Shown here piece after piece: positions 13,102 through 24,134 of a DNA stretch of 64,000 nt. A model generated the notes under the pieces. The model had not been told where the DNA came from. It searched no databases and was given only the letters and a program-made list of their open reading frames with translations. Source of the stretch: Cloeon dipterum (Eukaryota; Arthropoda; Insecta; Ephemeroptera; Baetidae); contig NC_088788.1 in the NCBI RefSeq assembly GCF_949628265.1, forward strand, positions 6,882,001 through 6,946,000. Reading direction: 5' to 3'. Made by a program: the position numbers and the translations under genes. Positions within the stretch are counted from its first letter, which is position 1, and the number at the start of each line of letters is the position of its first letter.

Positions 13102-13107
13102 AATAAA
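13102..13107 (+). promoter_or_regulatory. Polyadenylation signal AATAAA of the secreted-protein gene
   Basis: AATAAA about 90 bases after the stop at 13011, in AT-rich DNA. Position is typical for a 3' end. Confidence 0.55.
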
Positions 13108-14094
13108 TTAGGGAAATGATAGGCATATTTAATATAAATTCTTATTTGTGTTTATTTTGATAAGGAAAGTTGTTTAAAATTAAATGCTTTAATATTTTTA
13201 CCACACACTCTTCTTGTTTTTAAATCAGGTTTCAACTTCAAAAACTTATTTTACATTTAATAACCGTTGAAAGCGAGAAAAGCATTATTTAATTACTAAA
13301 CGTTGAATACAATTTTATAAATTTTAGTTTGTTGTTTTTTAAAACTTCAATTTTCAATCTTTCAAGAAAAACTGTTTAATTTTAAATAAAAAATTAATTA
13401 AGGTCAAGATGATTTTAAAAATTTTCTGATAAATTTAAAAAAACAAGTCTTTTTCTAGAAGAAACAACAAATTAAATTGTTTGTTTCGAAGAAAAAGTTG
13501 ACCGTCAATATTTTACAAAATTGGATTTCATGCTTTTGCAAAACCGATAGAAATAAATCTTTTATTTTAAAGATTTCAACACAAAATGTTTAGCAGGTGA
13601 ATTCTCTCTTGGTTATATAGATTTGATTTAAAACAGGCAACAAAAATACTAAAGCAGGTGTACAGCACCGTTAATAAATTTAATAAACATTTTAATTTGA
13701 CTAAATTTGTGGAAAAAAATGAGGAACTCCGAAACAGCACAAGTCCCTACTGTTAACTCATTGGTACAAATTCTTTATTCTCATTTGTTTTTCTGTAAAA
13801 TAATAATTTGATTGTTCCTAATATTTCTATTGTTTATTGTCCACTGCGCCGTCACCTCAATCCAAAGGTTGTGCTCTTTTGCGTAACAGTATTAAAACCT
13901 ATTCTCCGCTCCTTTAAAACCCTGGGGTGGGTCAGGATGTCAGGAGTAAGAATAAACTCGAATTGCTTTTCCCTTGAATTGTTGTATGAAAAAGGCAAAA
14001 CACTCGCCAATTCGACAATTTGTGCACCAATGCTAGGGTAAAAAACAAATATAAGGTACGAAAATAATAGTTTAAATTGGTTTGAAATGAGTTG
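13108..14094. other. AT-rich intergenic DNA
   Basis: Nearly 1 kb of AT-rich sequence. The short open frames on both strands show no family resemblance or splice context. I see no gene. Confidence 0.5.
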
Positions 14095-14509
14095 CATAAA
14101 CCCTTAGTGTTCGGAGCCGCCAACAGATGGCGAAACCATAGACGTTTCTTAAAATTTAGTTTTAATTCACTTCAGCTGCGATTTCAGACTCAATCCTGTC
14201 ACTGTGTATTCTTCACTTAATATTATGCTTTCTTTTCACTTTCTGAAAACCAAAATCAGTTCAGCCATTCACCGCAGAAACGTTAGAAAAGATTTTTTTA
14301 TTAAAACACAAAAAACAGTGTTGATACTACGGCGATTGGTTTAACCGATTTTGGTTTTCAGAACGTCAAAAGAAAGCATATTAAGTGAAGAATGCACAGT
14401 AGCTATAGATTGAGTCTGAAATCGCAGCGGAAGGGAATTAAAACTAAATTTTTAGGAAATTCTATGGTTTCGCCATCTGTTGGCGGCTTCGAACACTAAA
14501 GGGTTTATG
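14095..14509. mobile_element. Palindromic foldback element 'PAL', near-complete copy
   Basis: The two halves are imperfect inverted repeats of about 180-200 bases round a short AT-rich centre near 14290-14330. Left end CATAAACCCTTAGTGTTCG is mirrored by CGAACACTAAAGGGTTTATG. Next inside come CCGCCAACAGATGGCG and its mirror, then the ACTCAATC..TCACTGTG..ATTCTTCACTTAAT block and its mirror, then CTGAAAACCAAAAT and its mirror. No coding capacity: a MITE or foldback element. Other copies: 23812-23915, 36565-36765, 54150-54489. Confidence 0.85.
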
Positions 14510-14731
14510 TAATTAACTGGTCAAATTGACATAATTTAAAATTTGTTTCAAACTGTGTGAAACTCAAATATTGTTGGTGATAAAGTTGAGTGATGGGTTT
14601 TTCCACATGAAATGAAAATTGCATGCTATGCTATTTACAATTTGTACTAAACATAATAGGAAAATGAGAACTCGCTTGGACTAACCTCCACATATTAAAT
14701 TTAACTGTACAATAATCGACACTTTATTTGA

Positions 14732-17185
14732 TTAAAATTCGCCTCTCTCCGGCAAAAACAAATTTCGGCGATTGAAAGCCTCAAGGAAATCGAAAATTGT
14801 TTCATCTTTAAGTTCCTTGCAAACAGAAGCGGTCAGACAGTTGCAGTAACTTGGGTCTGGTGTCATATCTTCTATTTGTTTTCCTACAGCGATATCACTG
14901 TTCCAGGACTCCCAGCAGCTGCACCCACAGCACATAAAAAAACTGACATCGGACAGTTTTGGGATAAAAGCCATGGAATTCTTGATCAGCTTGCACATGG
15001 CCGAGAAGAGGTGAAAATTTTCCTCTTCTAAGTAGTTGTTTTCGAGAGGCAGATAGGGTCTTCTGCCTACGTACTTCAACGTGACCAGCTTGCGAAGGAT
15101 TTTTTCCATAGAGATGAGTGCGGAGAATTTTTCAATGTCTCTCCAGTCGAAACTGTTTCCAAACATCTCAAGTGTCTTCAGATCAGGGGCTGCCAAAATA
15201 TTTGAGATATGGGCTTGTTTTGAACTGAGGAGAAAAAAGAAATTTGTAAAACTCAATTTCGGACACTTTTCATCAGATAACTTACTTGTTAGGTTTCCAG
15301 TAGAGCTTCTTCAATTTTGCAAAATCAAAAAGGAAATTGGTGTCATCATCAACAATCACATTTTGCAGACTCAGAACTTCCAAATTAGGGCAGAGTTCAA
15401 ATATTTGGCGGAATAGTACACCTTTCATCTCGGAGAGAACCAAAGTTCGCAGATTTGCGCCGTATTGTGCCAAGAAAGGTTCTATTGCTGTTGGTGGAGA
15501 GTGGCAGATTTGGAGGCTTTCAATTATTGGAAATTGGAGCAAGTTACTCCAATCTTTTTCCTCATTCATCTTATCGACCTGAAATCAAGCATAGGAATAT
15601 GGTTAGTTACAAAAAAGAAACAACTTAAATTTGATTAGATCACTTTTCCAAGTGTCAATCAATATTAATATAAGCGTGGAATAATAATTACCCGTAAGTG
15701 AGTTACTGAAGGAAACATGAGGTGCATGCCTTCCACTCCCTGAGCAGTTGTCAGGTGCTGCAGACTTTTCCTGATCATGTCTGGAATCTCGAATTTCTCT
15801 GCTGATCGTGTTCCAGCTGTGTGGTCGGCCATTTGTTGGAACACTTTCAGGTTAGGCAGTTTGTCGATGCACAGGCGTTCAAACCATGTTTGGTAACGAA
15901 CGGTTCTTGTGTCGTTTGAAGGAAGGCATAGATTTTTTTCTTTAAACAGTAGCACCCGTAGGTTAGAGAGGCTTTTAACAAGATTTTTTTTATTCTCGAG
16001 GTCGGCCTGTGAAATGGAAATCTTCTCAACTTGGACGTGTTGTAGGCTTGGCATTTTCTTACTGCACAAAAAATTCAGGTCCGCCAATTGAATATTGCAT
16101 CCCAGCATTTCCAATTTCTTCAGATTTTTAAAAACTCGCAACAGGGAGAATTGAAACAGACGATTTCTAGATAAGATTCTTCTGAGGTCTATCCTTAACG
16201 ACTCGACTTTCGGGGATTTTGATTTGGTTAATTTCATGACCTAAAATTTAAAGATATGAATAAGAAAGTTTCTATGAATAAAATCGTTATTAATACCTTG
16301 CTGAGCATGCGTTTTTGTGTCCCGTAGTCGAGGGGACAGTAGCTCATCAGCGCCTGCAGGTCAATTTTGTTCGCTGGTAACAAACTCTCAAAGGCCTCGT
16401 AGCGTCGATCGAATTCCTCGATGCTTTGCTGACCAGGGAGACACATCTGGCTTTCAAACCGTCTCATCAGGTTTTCTCGCAGCTTTTTTGCTATAGTAAA
16501 ATAAATTTAAATTTTACTTGCTTGCAGTTTATAACATTATGGCCGCATTAGTTAAATATATAGAGTTCAAATAATAAAAATTTAGTTTTTAACCCCTCTT
16601 TTTATATCCTCACTCAATGTTAAATAAAATGTCTCGATTCATGATGACATTGAATAAATAAACCTATCTCGATTTACACAGATTGCAAAAATGAAAAATT
16701 ATAAGAAACAGCTATTAAAATCTCGGTAAAAAATATATAGCACAACCATAGTAAAATTGTTTGCAGGTGGTGGAAAAATTTACCTTTTAGGTATTTATAA
16801 GAGGGGAAAATAATTCCTCCTTTCAACAAAGTGGTTATTTATAGTACCATTCGAGTGTCTTCAACCAAAATAAACAAAGATGAGAGGAATTACTTGGTTT
16901 ATTATTTTCTCCAAATTAATTTGTTTTAAATAAGAGAGTACGCGCAAGGCAAAAAAGATTTTTTTATTTCTATGGCTAATAGAAATTTGAAGAGAAATAA
17001 AAATCATGTTTAATGTGTTTTAACCTAAACTTACGTAAGTTAGCGGTAACGAGCTGAGGGCCGTTGATCCTCCCATCGAGGATGTTCTTCAGGACCTTTT
17101 TACAGGCCCGATCGCGTAAGCTCTGCAATTTGACCAGTCTCGCCTCAGCGATTTTCAGCTTCATTCTGTCGATCATCACGTCCAT
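14732..17185 (-). CDS. LRR protein, subfamily 1, copy A (five exons)
   Basis: Exons (minus) 17185-17035, 16490-16297, 16240-15692, 15578-15286 and 15224-14732, phases 1,0,0,2, encode 559 residues. Exon 1 gives a short helical N terminus (MDVMIDRMKLKIAEARL). Exon 2 carries CLPGQQSIEEFDRRYEAF, the best-conserved part. Exons 3-5 form irregular leucine-rich repeats resembling the RNI or F-box-associated type: NLKKLEMLGC, MPSLQHVQVEKI, NLRVLLF, LPNLKVF, ANLRTLVLSEM, CPNLEVLSLQNV, LKTLEMFGN. The C terminus ends DETIFDFLEAFNRRNLFLP. No signal peptide, membrane segment or clear F-box is visible. ATG was chosen because MD(V/A/E).. aligns across all copies. Function unknown; an intracellular protein-interaction or adaptor role is a guess from the LRRs. 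Confidence 0.85.
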
Positions 17186-18720
17186 GATGATGTCTATATT
17201 GAACAATAAGTCAGAAAAAAAATTCAAGAAAGGTAAATATTTTTATAACTTTTTTAGTATTTTATTGGGGAGAGGTCAAAGTGAGCAGTTTTAGCAATTC
17301 TAAGCCCTTTCAAATATTCCGAAAATGATTTCCACTTGCATATTGCAAGTTTCAGAGTGAATAATATTTTTTTAATTGAAGTTCATATCATGGGAGTACA
17401 CAGCAGGAAATAAATGACGACGTTACACATTTATGGGGAAGCGTTCAAGGGTTGATCCGATCGAACGCAAATACACTCGTTTCAGGTTGTAGGGGAAAGA
17501 AAGATCAGCGAAAAGCCTACATTTTGTAACACACGGAATGAATTTGAATTTGGTTGATAAAATGGCGGGCTTTGTTTGTGCCAGAATGTGCCTGAACACT
17601 GATAATTTGAAATCCTTTTGCTTGGATTTGTGAATGGGTGGTTAAAACGCGTAGCCTTCAGAATCAGATATATATTTATATTATTTTGTATAGATAATAT
17701 AGAAAACTTTTATCATTTTGAGCCACCCCAAGGGTAGTTTTTAAAATTTAAAATAATAATTTAGATATCGCAGAGCCAGCCATCTTGTTTCGGTAAGATG
17801 CCATACAACCACGACCACGACGTGTGTCTTCCAACAACGGTCGAAAAAATAAACAAATAAATAATAATAAACTGCAGGGGAAAAATTGGCCTGTGCCCCT
17901 CTGGCCGTCAACCACTGCCTGGTTTTACTATTGAAAAATGAGTCTCAGCCGGAAAAATATTCCTTACACTGAACCAACCGCCTCCGCCAGCCAAAAATTC
18001 GGCGGATTCAGACCTAAATACCGAATAAATTCCAAAATATTCACTTTGGATAAAATATTGAACTTTTTAAGCTTAAAAGACTTACTTAATTATAGGAGAG
18101 GGCTGAAAAAGTCGACGTTTTGTGAGCTGTCAACGCAGTGTGATGTGTGATGCATGTGAGCACTGAGCAAAGCCAAACGCCAGCTGTGACCGCCAAGACA
18201 CGCGTCTTTTTCCCTGTCGGCCTGTCGTTTTGTGAGGGCCGAGGGGGAGAGGGTGCGTTAGTCCCCTTAACACAACCACATACCTTTCCGGTCAGGAGAG
18301 CCCTCTGAGGGAAACTGCGGGAAGTGTTTATAGCGGCAGTTTTTCAAATAGATTTAACGGGTGTTTTTTCTTGAGAAAATAAGTTACCGTAAATTTGACA
18401 AGTTGATATCGCGGTAAATTTCCAATCAAGTGAATTTGGCCAGTACTTTTTCCAGCCATGCCATCCTGAGCGAGACAATAATCTGTCAATTTCGGAATGG
18501 TTGGAAAAGTGTTATAGGTTTTATCAAAAATATATTATTGTTTGGATGATTATTTGTCGATTCATGAAGTACGACTTGGAATGACATATTCTGACAAATG
18601 AGCCAGCCGCGCCGAGCCAGCTGACTCAACCGTTCATTTTCTCGCGCCGCCAGCCGCCAACATTTTTTATCGGCTTAGCCAGCTGTGCGGCGCCACCCAT
18701 TATTTTTACCTTTCCTCATG
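17186..18720 (-). promoter_or_regulatory. Duplicated upstream block of copy A, probable promoter and 5' exons
   Basis: This block is nearly identical to 26879-28385 (copy B). Parts recur at 37250-38050 (C) and, inverted, at 50290-50640 and 51190-51424 (D). On the gene strand it contains a strong donor context GGAAAG|GTATGT near 18286 and AATTAA|GTAAGT near 18085, both preserved in D. This suggests one or more spliced non-coding 5' exons. The opposite-strand open frame at 17938-18150 (MSLSRKNIPYTEPTASAS..) is repeated in B but broken in C, so I do not call it a gene. Confidence 0.55.
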
Positions 18721-19837
18721 CTTAAATAGTGTTCGCAAAAGATTCAGTAACTACTTTGCCTTAGTATTTAAAGAAACTACGTGTGACCTTAATCCACTCA
18801 TCTAGAATTCATATTTAATTACAGTTAAATTTCATTTCATAAATTTTTAAATTAAATATTTTTAATAATATATAAATTCATTCATTTTATGTTCTGAGAA
18901 GTAATTCTTTTAACGCTTTTAACGTAAATTTAAAATCTTCCATTTCAAACTTTGGGAACTAATTAAAGTTATTAGTGGTGTCAGAAACAATAATCCTGAT
19001 GCTAGCAGGGGTGTAATTTTTTGGTGAAAGCAGGCGGGTCATTTTTTTGCTGCAATTGAATTCATTGAAATACAAATTGGAGCGGAGTAAAAACGATTTA
19101 AATTAAACTTTTCCTCGGAATTAATAATTGACAAAAAAAATTATCAATAAGCTCAGTGAAACATTGTTTCTCACCAATCATTCTGCCAAATTAGTGAAGT
19201 CAAGTCTGCGGACGTCTCCCACACTTGCCCGTTGTAACGTGTGGAAAAATAACTCAAGTGATTCGAGGGATATTTTGTCCACGGTTATTAGCGACAAGCT
19301 GGTGCTCCGCCCGAAGGAAAACATGGCCGAAGGGCATGTGAGTGTGCAATAGTTTCACAACAATTTACATGAGCACTTACAACATCCTTACGAAATGAAA
19401 TACAGATGGTCGAGGATTAATAGTGTTTAGGCTTTTCTTTTGTTACACAAAATTATAACTTGCGCATAATGAAAAATATTCTTGCACTAAAGAGCATTAA
19501 GCAATTTCGATTGCAATCCTGTATTGGTATACAATAAGGGATTCACAGTTAGATTTAGTTACTAGTAAAGCTCAAATATAGCTTATTCAATAGAATATAG
19601 AAGGCGCACTCTAGCGCCGACTCGCCCATTTACTGCTTTTCGCACCTTTTCAGCGGCTTTACAGTCAAACGTCTTGGCGTTATTTGAATAAAATACCTCG
19701 TGTGGGGAGCTTCCAGGAGATCCATCAATATCAAATTTAAACATTTCGCCATGAGAGTGACTCTATCCTGATTGTCATTTTTTTCATCCGCTTTGATATT
19801 AATAATTCTCATTTGACGACAGAAAAGTAAAAAAGTG
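18721..19837. other. Intergenic DNA between copy A and the inverted-repeat element
   Basis: AT-rich, with two weak open frames (19128-19352 plus, 19630-19842 minus). The first ends near a good donor context, GGCAT|GTGAGT at 19334-19344, directly after ATGGCCGAAGGGCAT, so a first coding exon is possible. No downstream exon can be assigned, and the inverted-repeat element follows. Confidence 0.35.
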
Positions 19838-22658
19838 CACACAGAAAATTTTTTCTCAAATTGAGCCTAAAAAGTAAGCGCGCAGCGATGCAGCGCGAGC
19901 GAGGCCCAACTTTCCGGCTCAATTTGAGCCGAGTGAAGTTTCAGGCTCAATTTGAGCCTGAAAACGCAGTGCGGGCAGCGCGGCTCAAATTGATCCCGAG
20001 CCGGCCGATTCTTTTCTCAAAGCTACATGTTAATAGTACTTACCTGGCCGAAATTAATGGATTTTCGATGCCGAAACCGGGTCTCTGCCGACGAAATGTT
20101 GACCGGTCGACAACAGGAGTCCTTAATGCACATAACTGCTCCACTGTAGCACTAATTTCACTTAAAAAACACTAAAATCAGACTGAAACGACGGTGCACA
20201 CACATAGTAATCACATCCACGCGGGAGACTAAATGCATGACCAGCTGTGAATTAGCAAAAACAATGGAACTGATTGGACGATTTTCAATTTTTCCAACCA
20301 ATCAGGAGTGCTGCCGAATGCACCCAAAATTTAATTTTTACCACAGGCGGCAAATGAAGAGCGTAAAAAGTGCTGTCATTTATTGTTGTTCTTACAAAAC
20401 AATCCTTTTAATTTCGGGAATAAGCGAAAGACCAAAAAATCAATAATAGGTATATATTAGACCATCTTTTATTATAATATTTCAGAAATATTATTTTTAT
20501 TTGAGGGAAATTTAAATAACAAATGAAATTAAAAAATATCTAATTTTTAAAAGAACAATTTTTTAAATCTCAATTAAAGTGCTCTCGTGTTGATAAATAA
20601 ATATTGGTGATAGGCATAATATTTTTTATTTCATTTCTTTCCCAGTTTTTAATCACTGCTCCATAAAATGAACTATTAAATGCACCAAACATTTTTTAAT
20701 CTCGTGTGCTGTAACAATACTTTAAATTAAAAATTATAGCACTTCACAGGATAACATAAAATGTAGGAAAGACCTCCAAGCAAATCAAATACATTATTGG
20801 CAAATTGTGTCTGACAAAAACCAAATAACATTTTAGGTGTTCGACTCACACATTCGATGAACTAAAAAGCGTGGTGTCTTCTGCAAGAAGGATTAAACCT
20901 TTCAACCTTGGAAAACGACTTCAACCACATGGTTGAAATTATGTCAAATATGTTTGAAGTCGACAAATCCACAGAATTACAAAAAATTTTAATCATGCAG
21001 GAAGCAGAGAAAGCTGTTAGCTTGCCCCTTAGTACAAAATGTTTAAATGCCATCAACGTTGTGGAAGTATGAATTTTTAATTTACTATATTACGTGATTT
21101 CAAACTGATTCGACTTAATTTAATAGATTACGAACCCAATGAAAGTCACCAAAATGCCCCACCGCAATCACTCTGATGGACCTGTTGTCATCATTTACGT
21201 AACCAAAGATGAAACAACAAATGCCGTTGTGCACACAGAAAACTAAACGATTTCAGTCTTGGACAAGCCATCCGCTTTCGGACTGTTCAGCTTGCATAAT
21301 ATCCATCTATACATTTAACAGACACTCCAGAGTGCTACAAAAATTTTTTGACGTACTTGAAACACTTGTCCTGCACAATGAGGCTAGAAATGACAGCAAG
21401 AAATTTGCAGATTTCATAAAACGCTTTAAGGCAGCTTCCAAACAAATTTAAATTTGTTAGGTTCGAAAGACAATGCAAACAGAAAATTGGAAATTATTTT
21501 AATGCCATGAATGTGAACACATTATGTAATAAAGGGAACAGATCAAACTATTTGTTAAAATTTCCTTCAAATTTCGTTTAATTTGTTCTAGATTAATGTA
21601 AGCGGCTTCAATTTGAAGACATCACGCTTTTTAGTTTATCGAATGTGTGAGTCGAACACCTAAAATGTTATTTGGTTTTTGTCAGACACAATTTGCCAAT
21701 AATGTATTTGATTTGCTTGGAGGTCTTTCCTACATTTTATGTTATCCTGTGAAGTGCTATGATTTTTAATTTAAAGTATTGTTACAGCACACGAGATTAA
21801 AAAATGTTTGGTGCATTTAATAGTTCATTTTATGGAGCAGTGATTAAAAACTGGGAAAGAAATGAAATAAAAAATATTATGCCTATCACCAATATTTATT
21901 TATCAACACGAGAGCACTTTAATTGAGATTTAAAAAATTGTTCTTTTAAAAATTAGATATTTTTTAATTTCATTTGTTATTTAAATTTCCCTCAAATAAA
22001 AATAATATTTCTGAAATATTATAATAAAAGATGGTCTAATATATACCTATTATTGATTTTTTGGTCTTTCGCTTATTCCCGAAATTAAAAGGATTGTTTT
22101 GTAAGAACAACAATAAATGACAGCACTTTTTACGCTCTTCATTTGCCGCCTGTGGTAAAAATTAAATTTTGGGTGCATTCGGCAGCACTCCTGATTGGTT
22201 GGAAAAATTGAAAATCGTCCAATCAGTTCCATTGTTTTTGCTAATTCACAGCTGGTCATGCATTTAGTCTCCCGCGTGGATGTGATTACTATGTGTGTGC
22301 ACCGTCGTTTCAGTCTGATTTTAGTGTTTTTTAAGTGAAATTAGTGCTACAGTGGAGCAGTTATGTGCATTAAGGACTCCTGTTGTCGACCGGTCAACAT
22401 TTCGTCGGCAGAGACCCGGTTTCGGCATCGAAAATCCATTAATTTCGGCCAGGTAAGTACTATTAACATGTAGCTTTGAGAAAAGAATCGGCCGGCTCGG
22501 GATCAATTTGAGCCGCGCTGCCCGCACTGCGTTTTCAGGCTCAAATTGAGCCTGAAACTTCACTCGGCTCAAATTGAGCCGGAAAGTTGGGCCTCGCTCG
22601 CGCTGCATCGCTGCGCGCTTACTTTTTAGGCTCAATTTGAGAAAAATTTTTCTGTGTG
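19838..22658. mobile_element. Large foldback transposon with 1-kb inverted arms and an internal gene remnant
   Basis: Arms 19838-20882 and about 21614-22658 are near-perfect reverse complements; 104- and 69-residue frames translate identically from each arm. Termini read CACACAGAAAA on the left, mirrored on the right. Just inside each end are several copies of the palindrome GGCTCAAATTGAGCC, with variants, resembling transposase-binding subterminal repeats. Arm identity implies recent insertion or arm-to-arm conversion. I find no recognisable transposase, so the element is probably non-autonomous. No clear target-site duplication could be defined at the CACACA ends. Confidence 0.88.
20883..21451 (+). 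pseudogene. Coding-like segment inside the foldback element
   Basis: The unique centre holds exon-like frames in one direction. The first, about 20883-21070, reads LQEGLNLSTLENDFNHMVEI then MFEVDKSTELQKILIMQEAE to NAINVVE before GTATGA, a possible donor. About 21127-21246 reads ITNPMKVTKMPHRNH, with VVIIYVTKDETTNAVVHTEN. 21209-21451 ends in HSRVLQKFFDVLETLVLHNE then RNDSKKFADFIKRF. Composition is protein-like, helical and charged. It could be a captured host gene or the remains of the element's own protein. I recognise no family. Confidence 0.45.
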
Positions 22659-22662
22659 TGTA

Positions 22663-22890
22663 GCGTCTTGGGGGAGGGTAAAAGCACCCCTAAACCTTTC
22701 GGCTGGTCAGGGTAGGTCGAGATGAGTCCAACGGTGGGTAGTTTTGGCAATTCCAACGGTTAGAACCCAAGATTTGGAGTTGCAAAAATAACGACATTTC
22801 AAAAATTCCTATTTTCTCGACGCACGGTCGCTTATTTTTTTTTTTAAATTTGAGGCCGAAAAAATTTAAGCACACCACTGGAAGGCTCGT
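22663..22890 (+). repeat. Solo fragment of the 370-bp satellite found in the CALX intron
   Basis: The words GGTAAAAGCACCCCTAAAC, GGCTGGTCAG, GAGTCCAACGGTGGGTAGTTTT, GGTTAGAACCCAAGATTTGG and AGTTGCAAAAAT match the unit repeated at 46352-47660. It abuts the right end of the foldback element. The left flank of that element shows no matching half, so the satellite was not obviously split by the insertion. Confidence 0.75.
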
Positions 22891-23269
22891 TTATTTTTCT
22901 AGGTAATCATATGTATAACATTGTGGGGTTACAGATCAAATTCCGACGTAAATTACGAAAGTAAAATCGCCGGATGATGCCGGACGCCAGACACGAATCC
23001 TTAAATTCAAAATATCAAGCGATATATGAGTGCGCCCATCGATTTCTCTTGACCATTCGATTCTACGCATTCAGGACTGCATTTTTTATGCTTTCATGAA
23101 ATAAATCCGAGGGGGCTTTTATTTTGCGATATTTTTAATTGAACATTTTGCATGCGTATTTGTGACCTTGACCTTTGACATACAAATTATTTACCAATTG
23201 CAAACTTGTTCTACTCAAAAAGTTACGCTTAGAAGGGAAAAAACCAAATCAAAATTCCAATCTGAACCG
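22891..23269. other. AT-rich intergenic DNA
   Basis: No gene, and no repeat matching elsewhere in this window, is visible here. Confidence 0.4.
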
Positions 23270-23811
23270 AAGATACCTTGCCGAGAAATAAAATGAAATA
23301 TTAACAGAATTTTTTAAGATAAAAACTGCACCTTCCAGCCGAAGGTGAGGAAGTGCATGAGGTAGTCAATGTTTGTGGCGTTCTCCAGGTCGCCGCCGTT
23401 CACGTTCATCGCGTCCCTCATCTGGCAAGCCCAAGTGTCCTGGTGCGTCCGCATTGCGTCCATATTCGCGTTCGTCATTTTCATCAGATGGTCCGTGATG
23501 CTATATATTGTAGGCTGGATTTTTTTATTTATTAAAAATTACACGTTATTAAATTGAGAAAAAAATCAGTTTTTTATTTTGCGATTTTGCTACAAATATT
23601 AAAATCTTTCTCCAGTTCAGTAGAAAATTTAAATTACACGCAGCGTATTTGCATATTTAAAACTGATGAATTGAAAATACTGCTATAATATATGACTTTT
23701 ATGATGGTAGTATATTATTTTTATTTAATACAGATATTATCGATACTATAATAATTATGTATTGAAATTGAGTGTTTAATTAATGTTTATATATGCATCA
23801 TTGGTGATGAC
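23270..23811 (-). pseudogene. Duplicated piece of the Na/Ca exchanger gene with one exon (23514-23332)
   Basis: Matches the functional CALX segment at about 40850-41395. The exon, encoding [20 protein letters not shown] through [12 protein letters not shown], looks base-for-base identical to 41082-40904. The one difference is a four-base insertion near its start (23503-23511), which introduces a stop after YNI and shifts the frame. Flanking intron DNA is clearly similar but has many differences. Similarity ends about 14 bases into the next exon, where the PAL fragment starts. The rest of the exchanger is absent, so this is a broken partial copy, unless a new acceptor at TATATAG is used. Confidence 0.85.
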
Positions 23812-23915
23812 GGTACGAGTCTAAAATCGCAGCGGAAGTGCGCCTTAAAAAAAACTTTTAAGAAGATCTATGGTTTTGCAATCTGTTCGCGGCTTCGAAC
23901 ACTAAGGGTCCATAT
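23812..23915. mobile_element. PAL element, truncated fragment
   Basis: Only the outer right half remains: GAGTCTAAAATCGCAGCGGAAGT, TCTATGGTTTTGCAATCTGTT, and CGGCTTCGAACACTAAGGGT. It joins the exchanger pseudo-exon to the 3' flank of LRR copy B. Confidence 0.75.
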
Positions 23916-24134
23916 AACTGGTCCCATATTGACATAATTTAAAATTTGTTTAAAACTTGTGTGAAACTCAAATATTGTTGGTGATAGAGTTGAGTGATGA
24001 AATGAAAATTGCGTGTTCAGAATTAAAATCTGCTATTTACAATTTTTATTAACAAAATAGGGAAATTAAAGCTTAACATGCAGTTCAACTGCACATAATA
24101 TATTTATCTGTACAATAATCGACACTTTCTTTGA

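Noticed and set aside
17938..18150. 70-residue plus-strand frame repeated upstream of A and B (LNFLSLKDLLNYRRG, F-box-like wording)
   Set aside because: The frame is broken in copy C and altered in D. The DNA is conserved in both orientations as part of the upstream block, so the resemblance is probably accidental.
19861..20446. 104- and 69-residue proteins in the foldback arms
   Set aside because: They occur twice only because the arms are inverted copies. Composition is poor, and the first overlaps the subterminal palindromes.
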